In this document: positions 17,927 to 27,314 of the stretch, piece by piece
How the letters are laid out: every line of letters starts with the position of its first letter
Position numbering within the stretch: the first letter of the stretch is position 1
Assembly (NCBI GenBank): GCA_002840765.1
Contig: PHCE01000002.1
Location: forward strand, 496,001-560,000
Length of the DNA: 64,000 bases
Reading direction: 5' to 3'
Source: Betaproteobacteria bacterium HGW-Betaproteobacteria-7
Lineage (GTDB): Bacteria > Pseudomonadota > Gammaproteobacteria > Burkholderiales > Rhodocyclaceae
The notes under the pieces: generated by a model
The model's database searches: none
What the model was told of the DNA's origin: nothing
What the model saw: the letters and a program-made list of their open reading frames with translations, nothing else
Made by a program: the position numbers and the translations under genes

Positions 17927-20452
17927 TTAGGTTTCGGCGGCAGCTTTCTTCGCCGCCGGTTTCTTGGCGGCGGGTGCCTTCTTCTCGAACTCGAAGCCAA
18001 CCTTGCCCGCAGCCACCACCAGGTAGGCCGAGAACTTGCGCCGGGTGCGGTTGGAGACGAACTCCTTGAGCAGGTCGGTCTTGCCGTCGGCCAGCAGTTT
18101 CTTCATCTGGCCGGCTTCCACCGGCTGCTGCAGGATTACCTTGCCGGAACGGAAGTCGCAGGACTTGGCCGGACCGACCGATTTTTCGCAGACATAGGCG
18201 TTGCCGTGCTCGAAGACGTTGGCCGAGCATTTCGGGCAGCTGCCGAGACTGTCCTGGGCCGAGAAGTCCACCGGTTCGGCGGAGTCGTCATTGGCCTTGT
18301 CCTGGCCGAAGTCGAATTCCGGCTCCATCTTGTCGTTCAACTTGATGGCGGCGGCAAAGGTGCGCCCCATCTTGTTGCGGAAACCGGTCAGTGGACCGAT
18401 CTGCTTCTCGTTGATCAGCGTGTCGATTTCGGCCGGTTCGAACTGGCGGCCGGCGACGATTTTCCACAGCGAATAGTCGCAACCGCCGCACTGGAACTTC
18501 TTGTAGGTTTCGCGAATCTCGCCGCCGCAGCGCGGGCATTTGGCGGTCAACACGCCGAAATCGCCGGGAATGGTGTCGGCTTCGAAAGTCTTGGCGCGTT
18601 CGACCATGTGACGGGTCATTTCGGCGATTTCGCGCATGAATTCTTCGCGCGTGAATTCGCCCTTTTCGATGCGGCCGAGTTTCCATTCCCAGTCGCCGGT
18701 CAGTTCCGGCTGGGTCAGTTCGTTGATGCCGAGGCCGTTCAACAGCGTCATCAGCGAGAAAGCCTTGGCGGTCGGCGTCAGTTCGCGGCCTTCGCGCAGC
18801 ATGTACTGCTCGCCGATCAGGTTTTCGATGATCTGGGCGCGCGTCGCCGGTGTGCCGAGGCCGCGGCCGGCCATTGCCGCCTTCAGTTCCTCGTCGTCGA
18901 CCATCTTGCCGGCGCCTTCCATGGCGGAGAGCAGCGTCGCTTCCGAGTAACGCGGCGGCGGTTTGGTTTCGTTGGCCTTGACGGTGACTTCCTCAGCCTT
19001 GACCTTTTCGTCCTTCTCGACGGCGACCAGATTGCCTTCGGTGCCTTCCTGGCCTTCCTTGCCATGCACGGCCAGCCAGCCCGGATTGACCAGCACCTTG
19101 CCCTCGGTCTTGAACGGATAGCCCTCGACACGGGTGATGCGGGTGGTGACCAGGTATTCGGCAGCGGGGAAGAACACCGACAGGAAGCGGCGGACGACGA
19201 AGTCGTACAGCTTCTGTTCCATCTCGTTCAGGTGCTTGGGCGCCTGCGGCGTCGGGATGATGGCGAAGTGGTCGCTGATCTTGGCGTTGTTGAAGATGCG
19301 CTTGTTCGGCAGCACCCAGTTGCGCGCCAGGATCTGGTGGGCAAACGGCGAGTAGCGGGCGAGCAGCACTTCGTCGTGGCCCTTGCCGGCGCCTTCGCCG
19401 GTCAGGACAGCCAGGGTTTCCTTGACCGTCGGCAGGTAATCTTCCGGCAGGCAGCGCGAATCGGTTCGCGGATAGGTCAGGACCTTGTGCTTTTCATAGA
19501 GCGCCTGGGCCAGCGACAGCGTCGTTTTGGCCGAGAAGCCGAAGCGGCCGTTGGCTTCGCGTTGCAGGCTGGTCAGATCGAACAGCAGCGGCGACAGGCG
19601 GGTTTCCGGCTTGGCTTCCTCGGTGACCAGTCCGGGCTTGCCGGAGGTGGCGGCGCGGATCGCTTCGGCGCGCTTTTCATCCCAGAGGCGGTCGGCACGG
19701 GCGTGCTCGTCGTCTTCCTTGCCCTTGTAGCCCTCGTCGAACCACTTGCCGGTGTAATTTCCGGCGCGGGCGGCGAAATCGGCTTCGACTTCCCAGTAGG
19801 AGCGCGCCTTGAATTCGCGGATCCTGCGTTCGCGCTCGACGACGATGGCCAGCGTTGGCGTCTGCACGCGGCCGACCGTGGTCAGGTGGAAGCCACCAGT
19901 CTTCGAATTGAAGGCGGTCATCGCCCGCGTGCCATTGATGCCGACCAGCCAGTCGGATTCGGAGCGGCAGACGGCGGCATCGCCGAGGCCCTGCAGTTCG
20001 TGGCCGGCGCGCAGATGGGCGAAACCGTCGCGGATGGCGCCCTGGGTCATCGACTGCAACCACAGGCGCTGCACCGGCTTGCCCGACTTGGTGTGCTGGG
20101 CGATGTAGTTGAAGATTAGTTCGCCTTCGCGTCCCGCGTCACAGGCGTTGATCAGGCCGCTGACGTCCTTGCGCTTGATCAGTTTGGCCAGCACCTTGAG
20201 GCGCGATTCGGTCTTTTCGATCGGCGACAGGGCGAAATGCGGCGGGATCACCGGCAGGTGGGCAAAGGACCACTTGCCGCGCTTGACCTCGAATTCTTCA
20301 GGGCAGGATAGTTCCAGCAGATGGCCGACCGCCGACGACAGCACGAGCGTCTCGCTCTCGAAGTAGTCATCGTGCTTGGTAAAGCCCCCCAGCGCCTTGG
20401 CGATATCAGCGGCGACAGAGGGTTTTTCGGCGATTATCAGCTTTTTGGTCAT
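17927..20452 (-). CDS. topB: DNA topoisomerase III (type IA)
   Basis: Relaxes and decatenates DNA by passing a strand through a transient single-strand break. The 841-residue protein starts with a Toprim domain (IIAEKPSVA; DAGREGE at about 105-111). The catalytic tyrosine is Tyr327 in TYPRTDSR, matching Tyr328 of E. coli TopB. The C-terminus carries two zinc-ribbon-like cysteine sets (CPRCGGEI...CGGC and CPKCSANV...C) and an Ala/Lys-rich tail, making it longer than E. coli TopB (653). It is convergent with the hybrid kinase, with adjacent stop codons. The topB-dprA neighbourhood is common in betaproteobacteria. Confidence 0.92.
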   Translation of the reverse strand: MTKKLIIAEKPSVAADIAKALGGFTKHDDYFESETLVLSSAVGHLLELSCPEEFEVKRGKWSFAHLPVIPPHFALSPIEKTESRLKVLAKLIKRKDVSGLINACDAGREGELIFNYIAQHTKSGKPVQRLWLQSMTQGAIRDGFAHLRAGHELQGLGDAAVCRSESDWLVGINGTRAMTAFNSKTGGFHLTTVGRVQTPTLAIVVERERRIREFKARSYWEVEADFAARAGNYTGKWFDEGYKGKEDDEHARADRLWDEKRAEAIRAATSGKPGLVTEEAKPETRLSPLLFDLTSLQREANGRFGFSAKTTLSLAQALYEKHKVLTYPRTDSRCLPEDYLPTVKETLAVLTGEGAGKGHDEVLLARYSPFAHQILARNWVLPNKRIFNNAKISDHFAIIPTPQAPKHLNEMEQKLYDFVVRRFLSVFFPAAEYLVTTRITRVEGYPFKTEGKVLVNPGWLAVHGKEGQEGTEGNLVAVEKDEKVKAEEVTVKANETKPPPRYSEATLLSAMEGAGKMVDDEELKAAMAGRGLGTPATRAQIIENLIGEQYMLREGRELTPTAKAFSLMTLLNGLGINELTQPELTGDWEWKLGRIEKGEFTREEFMREIAEMTRHMVERAKTFEADTIPGDFGVLTAKCPRCGGEIRETYKKFQCGGCDYSLWKIVAGRQFEPAEIDTLINEKQIGPLTGFRNKMGRTFAAAIKLNDKMEPEFDFGQDKANDDSAEPVDFSAQDSLGSCPKCSANVFEHGNAYVCEKSVGPAKSCDFRSGKVILQQPVEAGQMKKLLADGKTDLLKEFVSNRTRRKFSAYLVVAAGKVGFEFEKKAPAAKKPAAKKAAAET

Positions 20453-20520
20453 GGACTTTGCCTGTTGGGTGCCGGCGCATGATAAGTGCCCGGTGATCGG
20501 CTTGGCAAGATATGGTTTGG

Positions 20521-21600
20521 TCAGGCCAGACGCTGGTAACGATTGCCCGGGAGGCTGGCGACGCGGCCGGAAAGTTCCAGGGTCAGGAGCTCGCCGAGCA
20601 GCTGATCGGCTTTCATTGCCGTACGCTCGGCCAGCTCATCGAGCGTGCACGGATCGTGGCCGAGGGCGACGACGATCGGCGGCTCATCGGCCGGCCCGGG
20701 ATCCTTCCGGTACTCGGCCGCAGGCGCCGCCAGGCCGGAAAACTCTTCCAGAATGTCGTCGGCTGTTTCAATGAGCTTGGCGCCTTGTTTGATCAGCAGA
20801 TGACAGCCGCGGGCAACCGGCGAGTGGATGGAGCCGGGAATGGCGAATACATCGCGCCCCTGCTCGGCAGCCAGCCGGGCGGTGATCAGCGAGCCGCTCT
20901 GCGGGGCCGCTTCGACAACGAGAACACCGCGGGCCAGACCGGAGATGATGCGGTTGCGGCGGGGGAAGTTGGCGGCCAGCGGCGGCGTGCCGAGCGGAAA
21001 CTCGGAAACGACGGCGCCGTGTTCAACGATTGCCTGGGCCAGTTCAAGGTTGCCGGCTGGATACAGGCGGTCGGCGCCGGTACCAATGACGGCCACTGTT
21101 GGCCCGTTGGCCGCCAGGGCGCCGCGGTGGGCGGCGGCATCGATGCCGAGCGCCAGGCCGCTGATGATGCAATAACCCTTGCCGGCCAGGGTCCGGGCGA
21201 AGTTCTCGGCGGTCTGTCGTCCCTGCGGCGTGGCGTTGCGGCTGCCGACGATGGCCAGCCCCCGCTCACGGAGCAGGGCGACATTGCCGCGTACATATAA
21301 CAAGGCTGGTGGATCGGCGGTTTCGAGCAGAGCCGGCGGATAGTCGGCATCCCCCAGGGTGATGATCGTCTGGCCAGGCTGCCCGGTCCAAGCCAGGCTG
21401 CGTTCAAGCAGTTCGCTGCAGTCGTGATCGAAGAGCAGATCGGCACGATCGCCGATGACGCTGCGGGCAGCCAGTCGCCCGGCAGCAAATATAGCCTCCG
21501 GTAAACCAAAAGCGGCGAGCAGCTTTCGCTGAGACTCGCCGCCAATACCGGGGATCAGGGTCAGCCGCAGCCAGGCGGCCAACCCTTCGGGTTCAATCAC
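20521..21600 (-). CDS. dprA: DNA-processing protein DprA (Smf)
   Basis: Protects incoming single-stranded DNA and loads RecA during natural transformation. The 359 residues include an N-terminal helical region, the Rossmann-like DprA domain (GSRNATPQG, SGLALGIDAAAH, FPRRNRIISGL, SGSLITARLAAEQGR) and a C-terminal winged helix (about 300-355). The start is a GTG at 21600 overlapping the stop of the LysM gene (GTGA). It is 68 bp upstream of topB; the smg gene often found between them is absent and the gap holds no ORF. Confidence 0.92.
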   Translation of the reverse strand: MIEPEGLAAWLRLTLIPGIGGESQRKLLAAFGLPEAIFAAGRLAARSVIGDRADLLFDHDCSELLERSLAWTGQPGQTIITLGDADYPPALLETADPPALLYVRGNVALLRERGLAIVGSRNATPQGRQTAENFARTLAGKGYCIISGLALGIDAAAHRGALAANGPTVAVIGTGADRLYPAGNLELAQAIVEHGAVVSEFPLGTPPLAANFPRRNRIISGLARGVLVVEAAPQSGSLITARLAAEQGRDVFAIPGSIHSPVARGCHLLIKQGAKLIETADDILEEFSGLAAPAAEYRKDPGPADEPPIVVALGHDPCTLDELAERTAMKADQLLGELLTLELSGRVASLPGNRYQRLA

Positions 21601-22622
21601 GGATTGCGTGCCGAATCACCGACGATGACCGATTTCGAGGATTCGACCACCAGCGCGTAGGCGATGCCGTCAAAAACGCGGAAGACGAAGGCCAACGCAT
21701 AACGCTCTTCCGGGATCGGCGTGAGGCTGCGCCGGCCGTCGGTGTCAACATCGACCGAGACGCGGTTGCGGTAGAGGGCCAGGACATGACCGATTTCCAG
21801 ACCATCGTTGCGGCCGCGGTTGAGGGCGACGACAGAATTGGTGCTGCCTTCGTTGACGCCGCCGTAGATGGAAACCACCCGGGCTGCCACTTCCTGCTCC
21901 GGACGATGCGGTACGTAGGAAATGATTTCCGGCAGCGGAGCCGGCAACAGGCGGTCGCCGCGGGCGATTTCCTGTTTAGCCTGGACGATGCGGATGGTTG
22001 CCGGCTCACCCGGCTTGACCAAGCGGGCATAACCGAGGAAGAAGGCCTCATGGGCGATGATGGCGCCGGTTTCCGGATCCTTGAGCGGCTTGCCGGGGCG
22101 GAATACATGCCACTTTTCGATGCTGGCGTCGGGAATGCCGGAGGCAAAGGCCTCGTCCCCGTTGCCGACCAGCATGCGGTCTTCCGCTGTGGCGACGATC
22201 ATTGCTGCACCATCGTGACCACCTGGTTCGATGATTAGCGGCTTGGAAATGAAGGGTTCGATGACGTTCGGCGGGATGCTCGGGATGACCTGATGGATCG
22301 GTTCGCTGTAAACCTGCGGCTGCAACTTGCCGGGGCCGACCGACTTGCCCCGGCGCAGACGCGGCGTGCCGTCGGACATGTCGAGCAGGATGACGTCACC
22401 GGGGTAGATGAGGTGCGGGTTCTTGATCTCGTCGCGATTCATGCGCCAGATTTCCGGCCAGCGCCACGGCTTCTTGAGGAATTTGCCGGAAATGTCCCAG
22501 AGCGTGTCACCCTTGACGACGATATGACGGTCTGGCGGGTTATCGACGAGCTCGAGGGGCTCGGCGGCGGATGCGCAGACGGCCGTCACGGCCAGGATGA
22601 GCGCGGATATAATGCGAACCAT
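21597..22622 (-). CDS. LysM-domain exported protein
   Basis: Envelope protein of 341 residues that probably binds peptidoglycan. A signal peptide (MVRIISALILAVTAVCASA) precedes a LysM domain (about residues 32-85, HIVVKGDTLWDISGKF and IKNPHLIYPGDVI). The remaining 250 residues are a conserved but uncharacterised region found in LysM proteins next to dprA. I chose the ATG at 22622 because it begins the signal peptide and has AGGT upstream; a longer frame to 22697 adds no typical sequence. The gene starts the dprA-topB cluster and is divergent from def. Confidence 0.85.
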   Translation of the reverse strand: MVRIISALILAVTAVCASAAEPLELVDNPPDRHIVVKGDTLWDISGKFLKKPWRWPEIWRMNRDEIKNPHLIYPGDVILLDMSDGTPRLRRGKSVGPGKLQPQVYSEPIHQVIPSIPPNVIEPFISKPLIIEPGGHDGAAMIVATAEDRMLVGNGDEAFASGIPDASIEKWHVFRPGKPLKDPETGAIIAHEAFFLGYARLVKPGEPATIRIVQAKQEIARGDRLLPAPLPEIISYVPHRPEQEVAARVVSIYGGVNEGSTNSVVALNRGRNDGLEIGHVLALYRNRVSVDVDTDGRRSLTPIPEERYALAFVFRVFDGIAYALVVESSKSVIVGDSARNP

Positions 22623-22763
22623 AGTCGTAACCTCACGTGCCGGTGGAACGCGGTACCCCGAATGCTGTCGATGGCATCTGGCGGCAAGGTTCCACATCTC
22701 GGGAATTGCTTTAGATTCTGCACGTAATAACCTAAGCGAGCAAGCTTTTATTCCATTTCACAT

Positions 22764-23267
22764 ATGGCCCTTTTACCCATTTTGCGCTTCCCCGACCCGC
22801 GTTTGAAAAAAGTGGCGGTTCCCGTTGTCCGCGTCGACGATTCCATCCGCAAGCTGGTCGCCGACATGGGCGAAACCATGTATGAAGCTTCCGGCATCGG
22901 TCTGGCGGCGACCCAGGTGGACGTACATAAACGGGTCGTGGTCATCGATATCTCGGAAGAACGCAATCAGTTGCGCGTTTTTGTCAATCCGCAGATCAGG
23001 CGTTGCGCAGGCCTGCAGACCGGCGAGGAGGGCTGTCTGTCGGTTCCCGGCATCTACGACAAGGTCGAGCGTGCGGAGTCGGTGGTGGTCGATTTTCTCG
23101 ATCTCGATGGCCGGGCGCAGTCGCTGACCGCCGAGGGCCTGCTGGCCGTCTGTATCCAGCATGAAATCGATCATCTCGATGGCACGGTGTTCGTCGATCA
23201 CCTTTCCCAGCTAAAGCAGACCCGGATCAAGTCCAAGCTGGCCAAGCAGGCGCGCGTCACCGCATGA
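22764..23267 (+). CDS. def: Peptide deformylase
   Basis: Removes the formyl group from the initiator methionine of new proteins. The three deformylase motifs are present: GIGLAATQ (44-51), EGCLSVP with metal ligand Cys91, and HEIDH with ligands His133 and His137 and catalytic Glu134. These positions equal those of E. coli Def plus one. At 167 residues it is normal in length. The stop overlaps the start of fmt (ATGA), the classic def-fmt operon. Confidence 0.97.
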   Translation: MALLPILRFPDPRLKKVAVPVVRVDDSIRKLVADMGETMYEASGIGLAATQVDVHKRVVVIDISEERNQLRVFVNPQIRRCAGLQTGEEGCLSVPGIYDKVERAESVVVDFLDLDGRAQSLTAEGLLAVCIQHEIDHLDGTVFVDHLSQLKQTRIKSKLAKQARVTA

Positions 23268-24187
23268 AGCTGATTTTCGCGGGTACGCCGGAGTTTGCGG
23301 CACAGGCGCTGGCAGCCATCATTGCCGCCGGCCATCAGGTGGCGCTGGTGCTTACCCAGCCTGATCGGCCTGCCGGTCGCGGCATGAGTCTGCAGCCGTC
23401 GGCGGTCAAGCAGGTGGCGCTGGCTCATGGCATCGAGGTTTTTCAGCCGCTCAGTTTGAAGGATGTCGAGGCTCAGTCACGGATTGCCGATGTTGGTGCC
23501 GAGGTCATGGTGGTTGCCGCCTATGGCCTGATCCTGCCGCAAGCGGTGCTCGACCTGCCGCGTTTCGGTTGCCTCAATATTCACGCTTCGCTGCTGCCGC
23601 GCTGGCGCGGTGCGGCGCCGATCCAGCGGGCGCTGCTCGCCGGCGATGCGGAAAGCGGCGTCGGCATCATGCAGATGGAGGCCGGGCTGGATACCGGGCC
23701 AGTGCTGTTGCAGGAAGCCTTGGCCATCGCTCACGACGACACGGCGGCGACGCTGCACGACAAGCTGGCGGCGCTCGGCGCCCGCCTTGTCGTCGATGCC
23801 CTGGGGCGCCTGCCCCTGCCAGCCGCAGTGCAGCCAACCGATGGCGTTACCTATGCGCACAAGATCGAGAAAGCGGAAGCGGCGATCGACTGGCGGCGAC
23901 CGGCTGCCGAACTGGACCGCCATGTGCGCGCCTTCAATCCTTTTCCTGGCGCCCAGGCGCGTTTTGCCGGGCAGGTGGTCAAGGTCTGGCAGGCCGTGCC
24001 GGTGGCTGGCAGCGGTGAGCCGGGAAGCGTTCTGGCCGTTGACCGGCGGCAGATCGTCGTCGCCTGCGGCGAAGGGGCGCTTGCCCTGGGCGAATTGCAG
24101 AAGGCCGGTGGCAAGCGTTTGCCGGTCCAGCAGTTCCTCGCCGGTCATCCCCTGCAGGTCGGCGATCGCTTCGAACTTCCTGGCTAA
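23264..24187 (+). CDS. fmt: Methionyl-tRNA formyltransferase
   Basis: Transfers a formyl group from 10-formyl-THF to Met-tRNAfMet for initiation. The 307 residues have the N-terminal formyltransferase domain ([29 protein letters not shown] at about 107-125) and the C-terminal OB-like domain (about 205-305). It follows def with a 4 bp overlap. The stop overlaps the convergent speD stop (24184-24187), leaving no room for a terminator. Confidence 0.97.
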   Translation: MKLIFAGTPEFAAQALAAIIAAGHQVALVLTQPDRPAGRGMSLQPSAVKQVALAHGIEVFQPLSLKDVEAQSRIADVGAEVMVVAAYGLILPQAVLDLPRFGCLNIHASLLPRWRGAAPIQRALLAGDAESGVGIMQMEAGLDTGPVLLQEALAIAHDDTAATLHDKLAALGARLVVDALGRLPLPAAVQPTDGVTYAHKIEKAEAAIDWRRPAAELDRHVRAFNPFPGAQARFAGQVVKVWQAVPVAGSGEPGSVLAVDRRQIVVACGEGALALGELQKAGGKRLPVQQFLAGHPLQVGDRFELPG

Positions 24188-24573
24188 GGCGCAGCCGTCG
24201 TCAGGCTGCCGCGGCTGACCGCCTGACGTTGCAGGCGGACCGGGGCGAAGGCGTCGACCACCTCGGTGAACAGCGCTTCGGCGCGGGCGCTGTTGTCATC
24301 GCTGAAATTGCAGACGTAAATATCCAGGGTGACGCTGCCGAGTTCCGGCCAGGTGTGCACGGCCAGATGGGATTCGGCGAGGACCACGGTGCCGGTGACG
24401 CCTGCTGCTGCGCCGGCGGCATCGCGAAAGGCATGAAACAGCTGGCCGACAACGGTCAGTCCATGGCGGCGGCAGGCGCTGACGCAGAAGCTTTCGAGTC
24501 CCGCCGCGTCGAGCAGGAAGTCGGCCGGGCAACGGCAGTCGTGCAGGTCGGCGATCAAATGCAGGCCTTTCAT
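24184..24573 (-). CDS. speD: S-adenosylmethionine decarboxylase proenzyme
   Basis: Pyruvoyl enzyme that makes decarboxylated AdoMet, the aminopropyl donor for spermidine. The 129-residue proenzyme is of the short (SpeH-like) class. Self-cleavage is expected between Glu67 and Ser68 in [12 protein letters not shown]; processing His73 and proton donor Cys88 are in place, all five residues on from the Thermotoga enzyme. The ATG follows directly on the stop of the upstream nuclease gene, so the two form an operon. No spermidine synthase gene is nearby. Confidence 0.9.
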   Translation of the reverse strand: MKGLHLIADLHDCRCPADFLLDAAGLESFCVSACRRHGLTVVGQLFHAFRDAAGAAAGVTGTVVLAESHLAVHTWPELGSVTLDIYVCNFSDDNSARAEALFTEVVDAFAPVRLQRQAVSRGSLTTAAP

Positions 24574-25461
24574 CTAGCGTGCCGTTTCACGTGAAACTAC
24601 GGAATGCAGGCGGCTTTCCAGCAGGCGGCCGAGGCGGTAGCCGGCTTCAGCAAGGCGGCGTTCGGCAGTGGTCGTGGCGCGCCGGTGGAAGGCTTCATCG
24701 ACGATGGGCAGCAGGCTGCCGGCCTGTTGCGGGTAAGCCATGGCGTGCAGTTGCCAACTCTCCTCGCGCCACAGGTCCACATTGCCTTGGGCTGGTGGCC
24801 GGTAGGCGGCGAGCAGGCGTCCGGCCTCGCGTTGCAGGCGGCGGCCGCGCAGGGACGAGGGGCCGGGCAGGTCATCCCAGTAGGCATGCAGGGTGATGAA
24901 GGGTTGCCGGCGATTGAACGGATTCTCGATGGTGACCCGGGTGCCGCCCTCGTCGTCGCTGCGGCCGACGTGCAGCGGTTGGTGTAGGTCGGCGACCAGG
25001 TGAATCAGCCAGGGCAGGGCGTAGGTCTGTTCATCGTCGTCGGCGCTGCCGAGCAGGCGGCTCAGGCGGACGATCTGGCGGTCAAGCTCGCCCTTGGTCG
25101 GGCGGCCGTCGGCGGCCCGGTCCGCATAGTGCCAGTGGCGCTGCCGGCGCGAGTCGAAGCGGCCGGCCAGCGGTGGCGTCGGCTCCCCACGTCCGGCATC
25201 GTGATAGCGATCGTCGTGGCGGATGCCGTCGGCCCAGGTGGATGCTTCGGCGAAAATGGCTGCCGGGTCGTGTGTGCCGGCCTTTTCCCGCCAGCGGGCG
25301 TAGTCGGGGTGGGCGGCGAGCAGGATGCTGACCCGCTGCTGCGTGACCGGCTTCATCTGCTGCCAGGCGATGACGGCGACGATGCGGTGGCCGGCGCCGT
25401 TCCAGGCCAGGGCCGGCAGCATCGGCAGCCAGCAGCCGAGGAAGATCAGGAAACGCATCAT
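24574..25461 (-). CDS. Exported S1/P1-type nuclease
   Basis: Zinc-dependent nuclease for single-stranded nucleic acids, exported through a signal peptide cleaved after LPALA. The mature protein begins WNGAGH, the tryptophan and histidine that bind the zinc cluster. Further ligand motifs are ASTWADGIR, RHWHYAD, the HxxxD stretch LIHLVADLHQPLH and YWDDL. It has 295 residues, close to family length. The stop TAG touches the speD start. Its last codons contain parS site 2. It is divergent from rsmB, 34 bp away. Confidence 0.88.
   Translation of the reverse strand: MMRFLIFLGCWLPMLPALAWNGAGHRIVAVIAWQQMKPVTQQRVSILLAAHPDYARWREKAGTHDPAAIFAEASTWADGIRHDDRYHDAGRGEPTPPLAGRFDSRRQRHWHYADRAADGRPTKGELDRQIVRLSRLLGSADDDEQTYALPWLIHLVADLHQPLHVGRSDDEGGTRVTIENPFNRRQPFITLHAYWDDLPGPSSLRGRRLQREAGRLLAAYRPPAQGNVDLWREESWQLHAMAYPQQAGSLLPIVDEAFHRRATTTAERRLAEAGYRLGRLLESRLHSVVSRETAR
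24584..24597. promoter_or_regulatory. parS-like ParB-binding site 2
   Basis: GTTTCACGTGAAAC is a perfect 14 bp palindrome identical to the core of the canonical parS TGTTTCACGTGAAACA. It lies within the last codons of the S1/P1 nuclease gene, 11 bp upstream of the speD start. Confidence 0.85.
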
Positions 25462-25495
25462 TGCGCCATTATGCCCCGTGCGATAATCGCGGCCT

Positions 25496-26755
25496 ATGTC
25501 CCGTTTGCCTTCCGATTCCCTTGCTTACGCGTTGCTTCAGGCGGCGCATATCCACGCCGCCGTGATCGCTGGGCAGAGTCTGGCCGATGGCCATCTCGGG
25601 CGCGTCGAGGCGGTTGCCCGGCCCGCTGTCCAGGATCTTGTCTATGGCAGCCTGCGCCGTTACGGCCGGGGCGATTTCCTGCTCGGCCGCCTGCTCAGCC
25701 ATCCGCTGGCCGCCGAAGACATCCGCTGTCTGCTGCTGGTGGCGCTGTATCGTCTGGAAACACGGCCGGAGGCGGCGCATACCGTCGTCGACCAGGCCGT
25801 CCGGGCAGCCGGCGAACTGGCTGAAGGGCGTTTCAGCGGGCTGGTCAATGGTGTGTTGCGCAACTATCTGCGCCGCGAGGCGGAGCTGCTCGCCGACCTG
25901 GCGGCCGATCCGCTGGCCAGCAGTCAGCATCCGGCCTGGTGGCTGGCGCAACTGCAGCAAGCCCACCCCGAGTCCTGGCCGGCCATCGTCGCAGCCGGCA
26001 ACGCGCCGCCGCCGATGGCACTGCGCGTCAATCTACGACGTGGCTCGCGGGAGGAATACCAGGAGCGCCTGGCGGCCGACGACATCGTCGCGACGCCGGT
26101 GGGCGAAGCCGGGCTGATGATCGCCCGGCCGCTGCCGGTGGAACGCTTGCCCGGTTTCGCTGCCGGCCTGGTGTCGGTTCAGGATCCAGGGGCCCAGCAT
26201 GCTGCCGAGTTGCTCGATCCCCGGCCGGGCAGCCGGGTGCTCGATGCCTGTGCGGCACCCGGCGGCAAGACGGCGCATTTGCTCGAACGCGCCGAACTCG
26301 AGCTGCTGGCCATCGACCTGAAGCCGGCGCGTTGCCGGCGCGTTAGCGAAAACTTGAGCCGCCTCGGTCTGGTAGCCGAGGTCAGGAGCGCCGATTGCCT
26401 GCGCATCGATCGCTGGTGGGACGGCCGTCCCTTCGATGCCGTGCTGGCCGATGTGCCGTGCACCGCGAGCGGTGTGGTGCGCCGCAATCCAGATGCCAAG
26501 TGGCTGCGCCGGGCCGAGGACATCGCCAGCTTCGCCACCAGTCAGGCCCGCATTCTGGCCGCGCTGTGGCAGGTCGTCCGCCCGGGAGGTAAACTGCTTT
26601 ACGCGACCTGCTCGGTCTTTCCGGCGGAAAATGGCGAACAGGTGGCGCGCTTCCTCGAGCGCCAGCCGCAAGCCAGCCGCCGCCACGAGGAACAGCTTCT
26701 GCCGACCGCCGAACACGATGGCTTCTACTACTGCCTCCTCGAAAAATCTGCCTGA
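25496..26755 (+). CDS. rsmB: 16S rRNA (cytosine967-C5)-methyltransferase RsmB (Sun)
   Basis: Methylates C967 of 16S rRNA with AdoMet. An N-terminal NusB-like RNA-binding domain (about 1-140) precedes the methyltransferase domain. Motifs are the AdoMet-binding CAAPGGKTAHLLE (about 244-256), the ADVPCTASGVVRRNPD segment with one active cysteine and YATCSVFP with the catalytic cysteine. The 419 residues match E. coli RsmB (429). It overlaps the next gene by 38 bp and begins the rsmB-ntrYX-trkAH run. Confidence 0.95.
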   Translation: MSRLPSDSLAYALLQAAHIHAAVIAGQSLADGHLGRVEAVARPAVQDLVYGSLRRYGRGDFLLGRLLSHPLAAEDIRCLLLVALYRLETRPEAAHTVVDQAVRAAGELAEGRFSGLVNGVLRNYLRREAELLADLAADPLASSQHPAWWLAQLQQAHPESWPAIVAAGNAPPPMALRVNLRRGSREEYQERLAADDIVATPVGEAGLMIARPLPVERLPGFAAGLVSVQDPGAQHAAELLDPRPGSRVLDACAAPGGKTAHLLERAELELLAIDLKPARCRRVSENLSRLGLVAEVRSADCLRIDRWWDGRPFDAVLADVPCTASGVVRRNPDAKWLRRAEDIASFATSQARILAALWQVVRPGGKLLYATCSVFPAENGEQVARFLERQPQASRRHEEQLLPTAEHDGFYYCLLEKSA

Positions 26756-27314
26756 GCGCCTTCATCGCTGGCTGCTCTTGCTGCTGCTGGTGCCAGCGAT
26801 CGCCTGGGCGGCGGAAATCCAGATCGGCAATGAGCAGCTTGATCCCGGAGAAGAGGGCTACGTCCTCTCCGCTGATTTTCGTTTCGAGCTCAAGCCGCGC
26901 CTGGAAGAGGCAGTGGGCCGCGGCGTCGTGCTTTACTTTGTCGTCGAATACGAAATGACCCGCGAACGCTGGTATTGGCTCGACCAGACGGTGGTCGCCC
27001 GGTCGTTGACCTACAGCCTGTCCTACCACGCGCTGACCCGTCAGTACCGGCTGTCAACCGGTGGTCTGCATCAGTCCTTCGCGACGCTGGGTGAGGCGCT
27101 GGCCGTGCTTTCCCGCCTGCGCAACTGGCTGGTCATCGACAAGGGTGACCCGGCCGTCCGCCCGGGTGAAACCTATCAAGCGGCGCTACGCCTGCGCCTC
27201 GATCCAGCCCTGTTGCCGCGCCCCTTCCAGATCACCGCGCTCGGCAACCGCGACTGGGCCCTGGCGGCCGACTGGAAAATCTGGACGCTGACCTTGCCGG
27301 CGGAGGCCAAGTGA
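26718..27314 (+). CDS. DUF4390 family exported protein
   Basis: Probable periplasmic or membrane-anchored protein of 198 residues. A hydrophobic segment (about 16-30, RWLLLLLLVPAIAWA) acts as signal or anchor and is followed by a beta-rich conserved domain with YVLSADFRFEL and VEYEMTRERWYWLD. DUF4390 genes regularly precede ntrY in betaproteobacteria; function is unknown. The ATG at 26718 lies inside rsmB; it is the only in-frame ATG ahead of the signal segment. The stop overlaps the GTG of ntrY. Confidence 0.78.
   Translation: MASTTASSKNLPERLHRWLLLLLLVPAIAWAAEIQIGNEQLDPGEEGYVLSADFRFELKPRLEEAVGRGVVLYFVVEYEMTRERWYWLDQTVVARSLTYSLSYHALTRQYRLSTGGLHQSFATLGEALAVLSRLRNWLVIDKGDPAVRPGETYQAALRLRLDPALLPRPFQITALGNRDWALAADWKIWTLTLPAEAK

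Noticed and set aside
18206..20119. A 637-codon open frame antisense to topB
   Set aside because: Shadow of the topoisomerase gene with biased composition.
22634..22639. CACGTG near the LysM gene start as a fifth parS site
   Set aside because: The flanks (CCT and CCGG) do not form the GTTNC/GNAAC arms.
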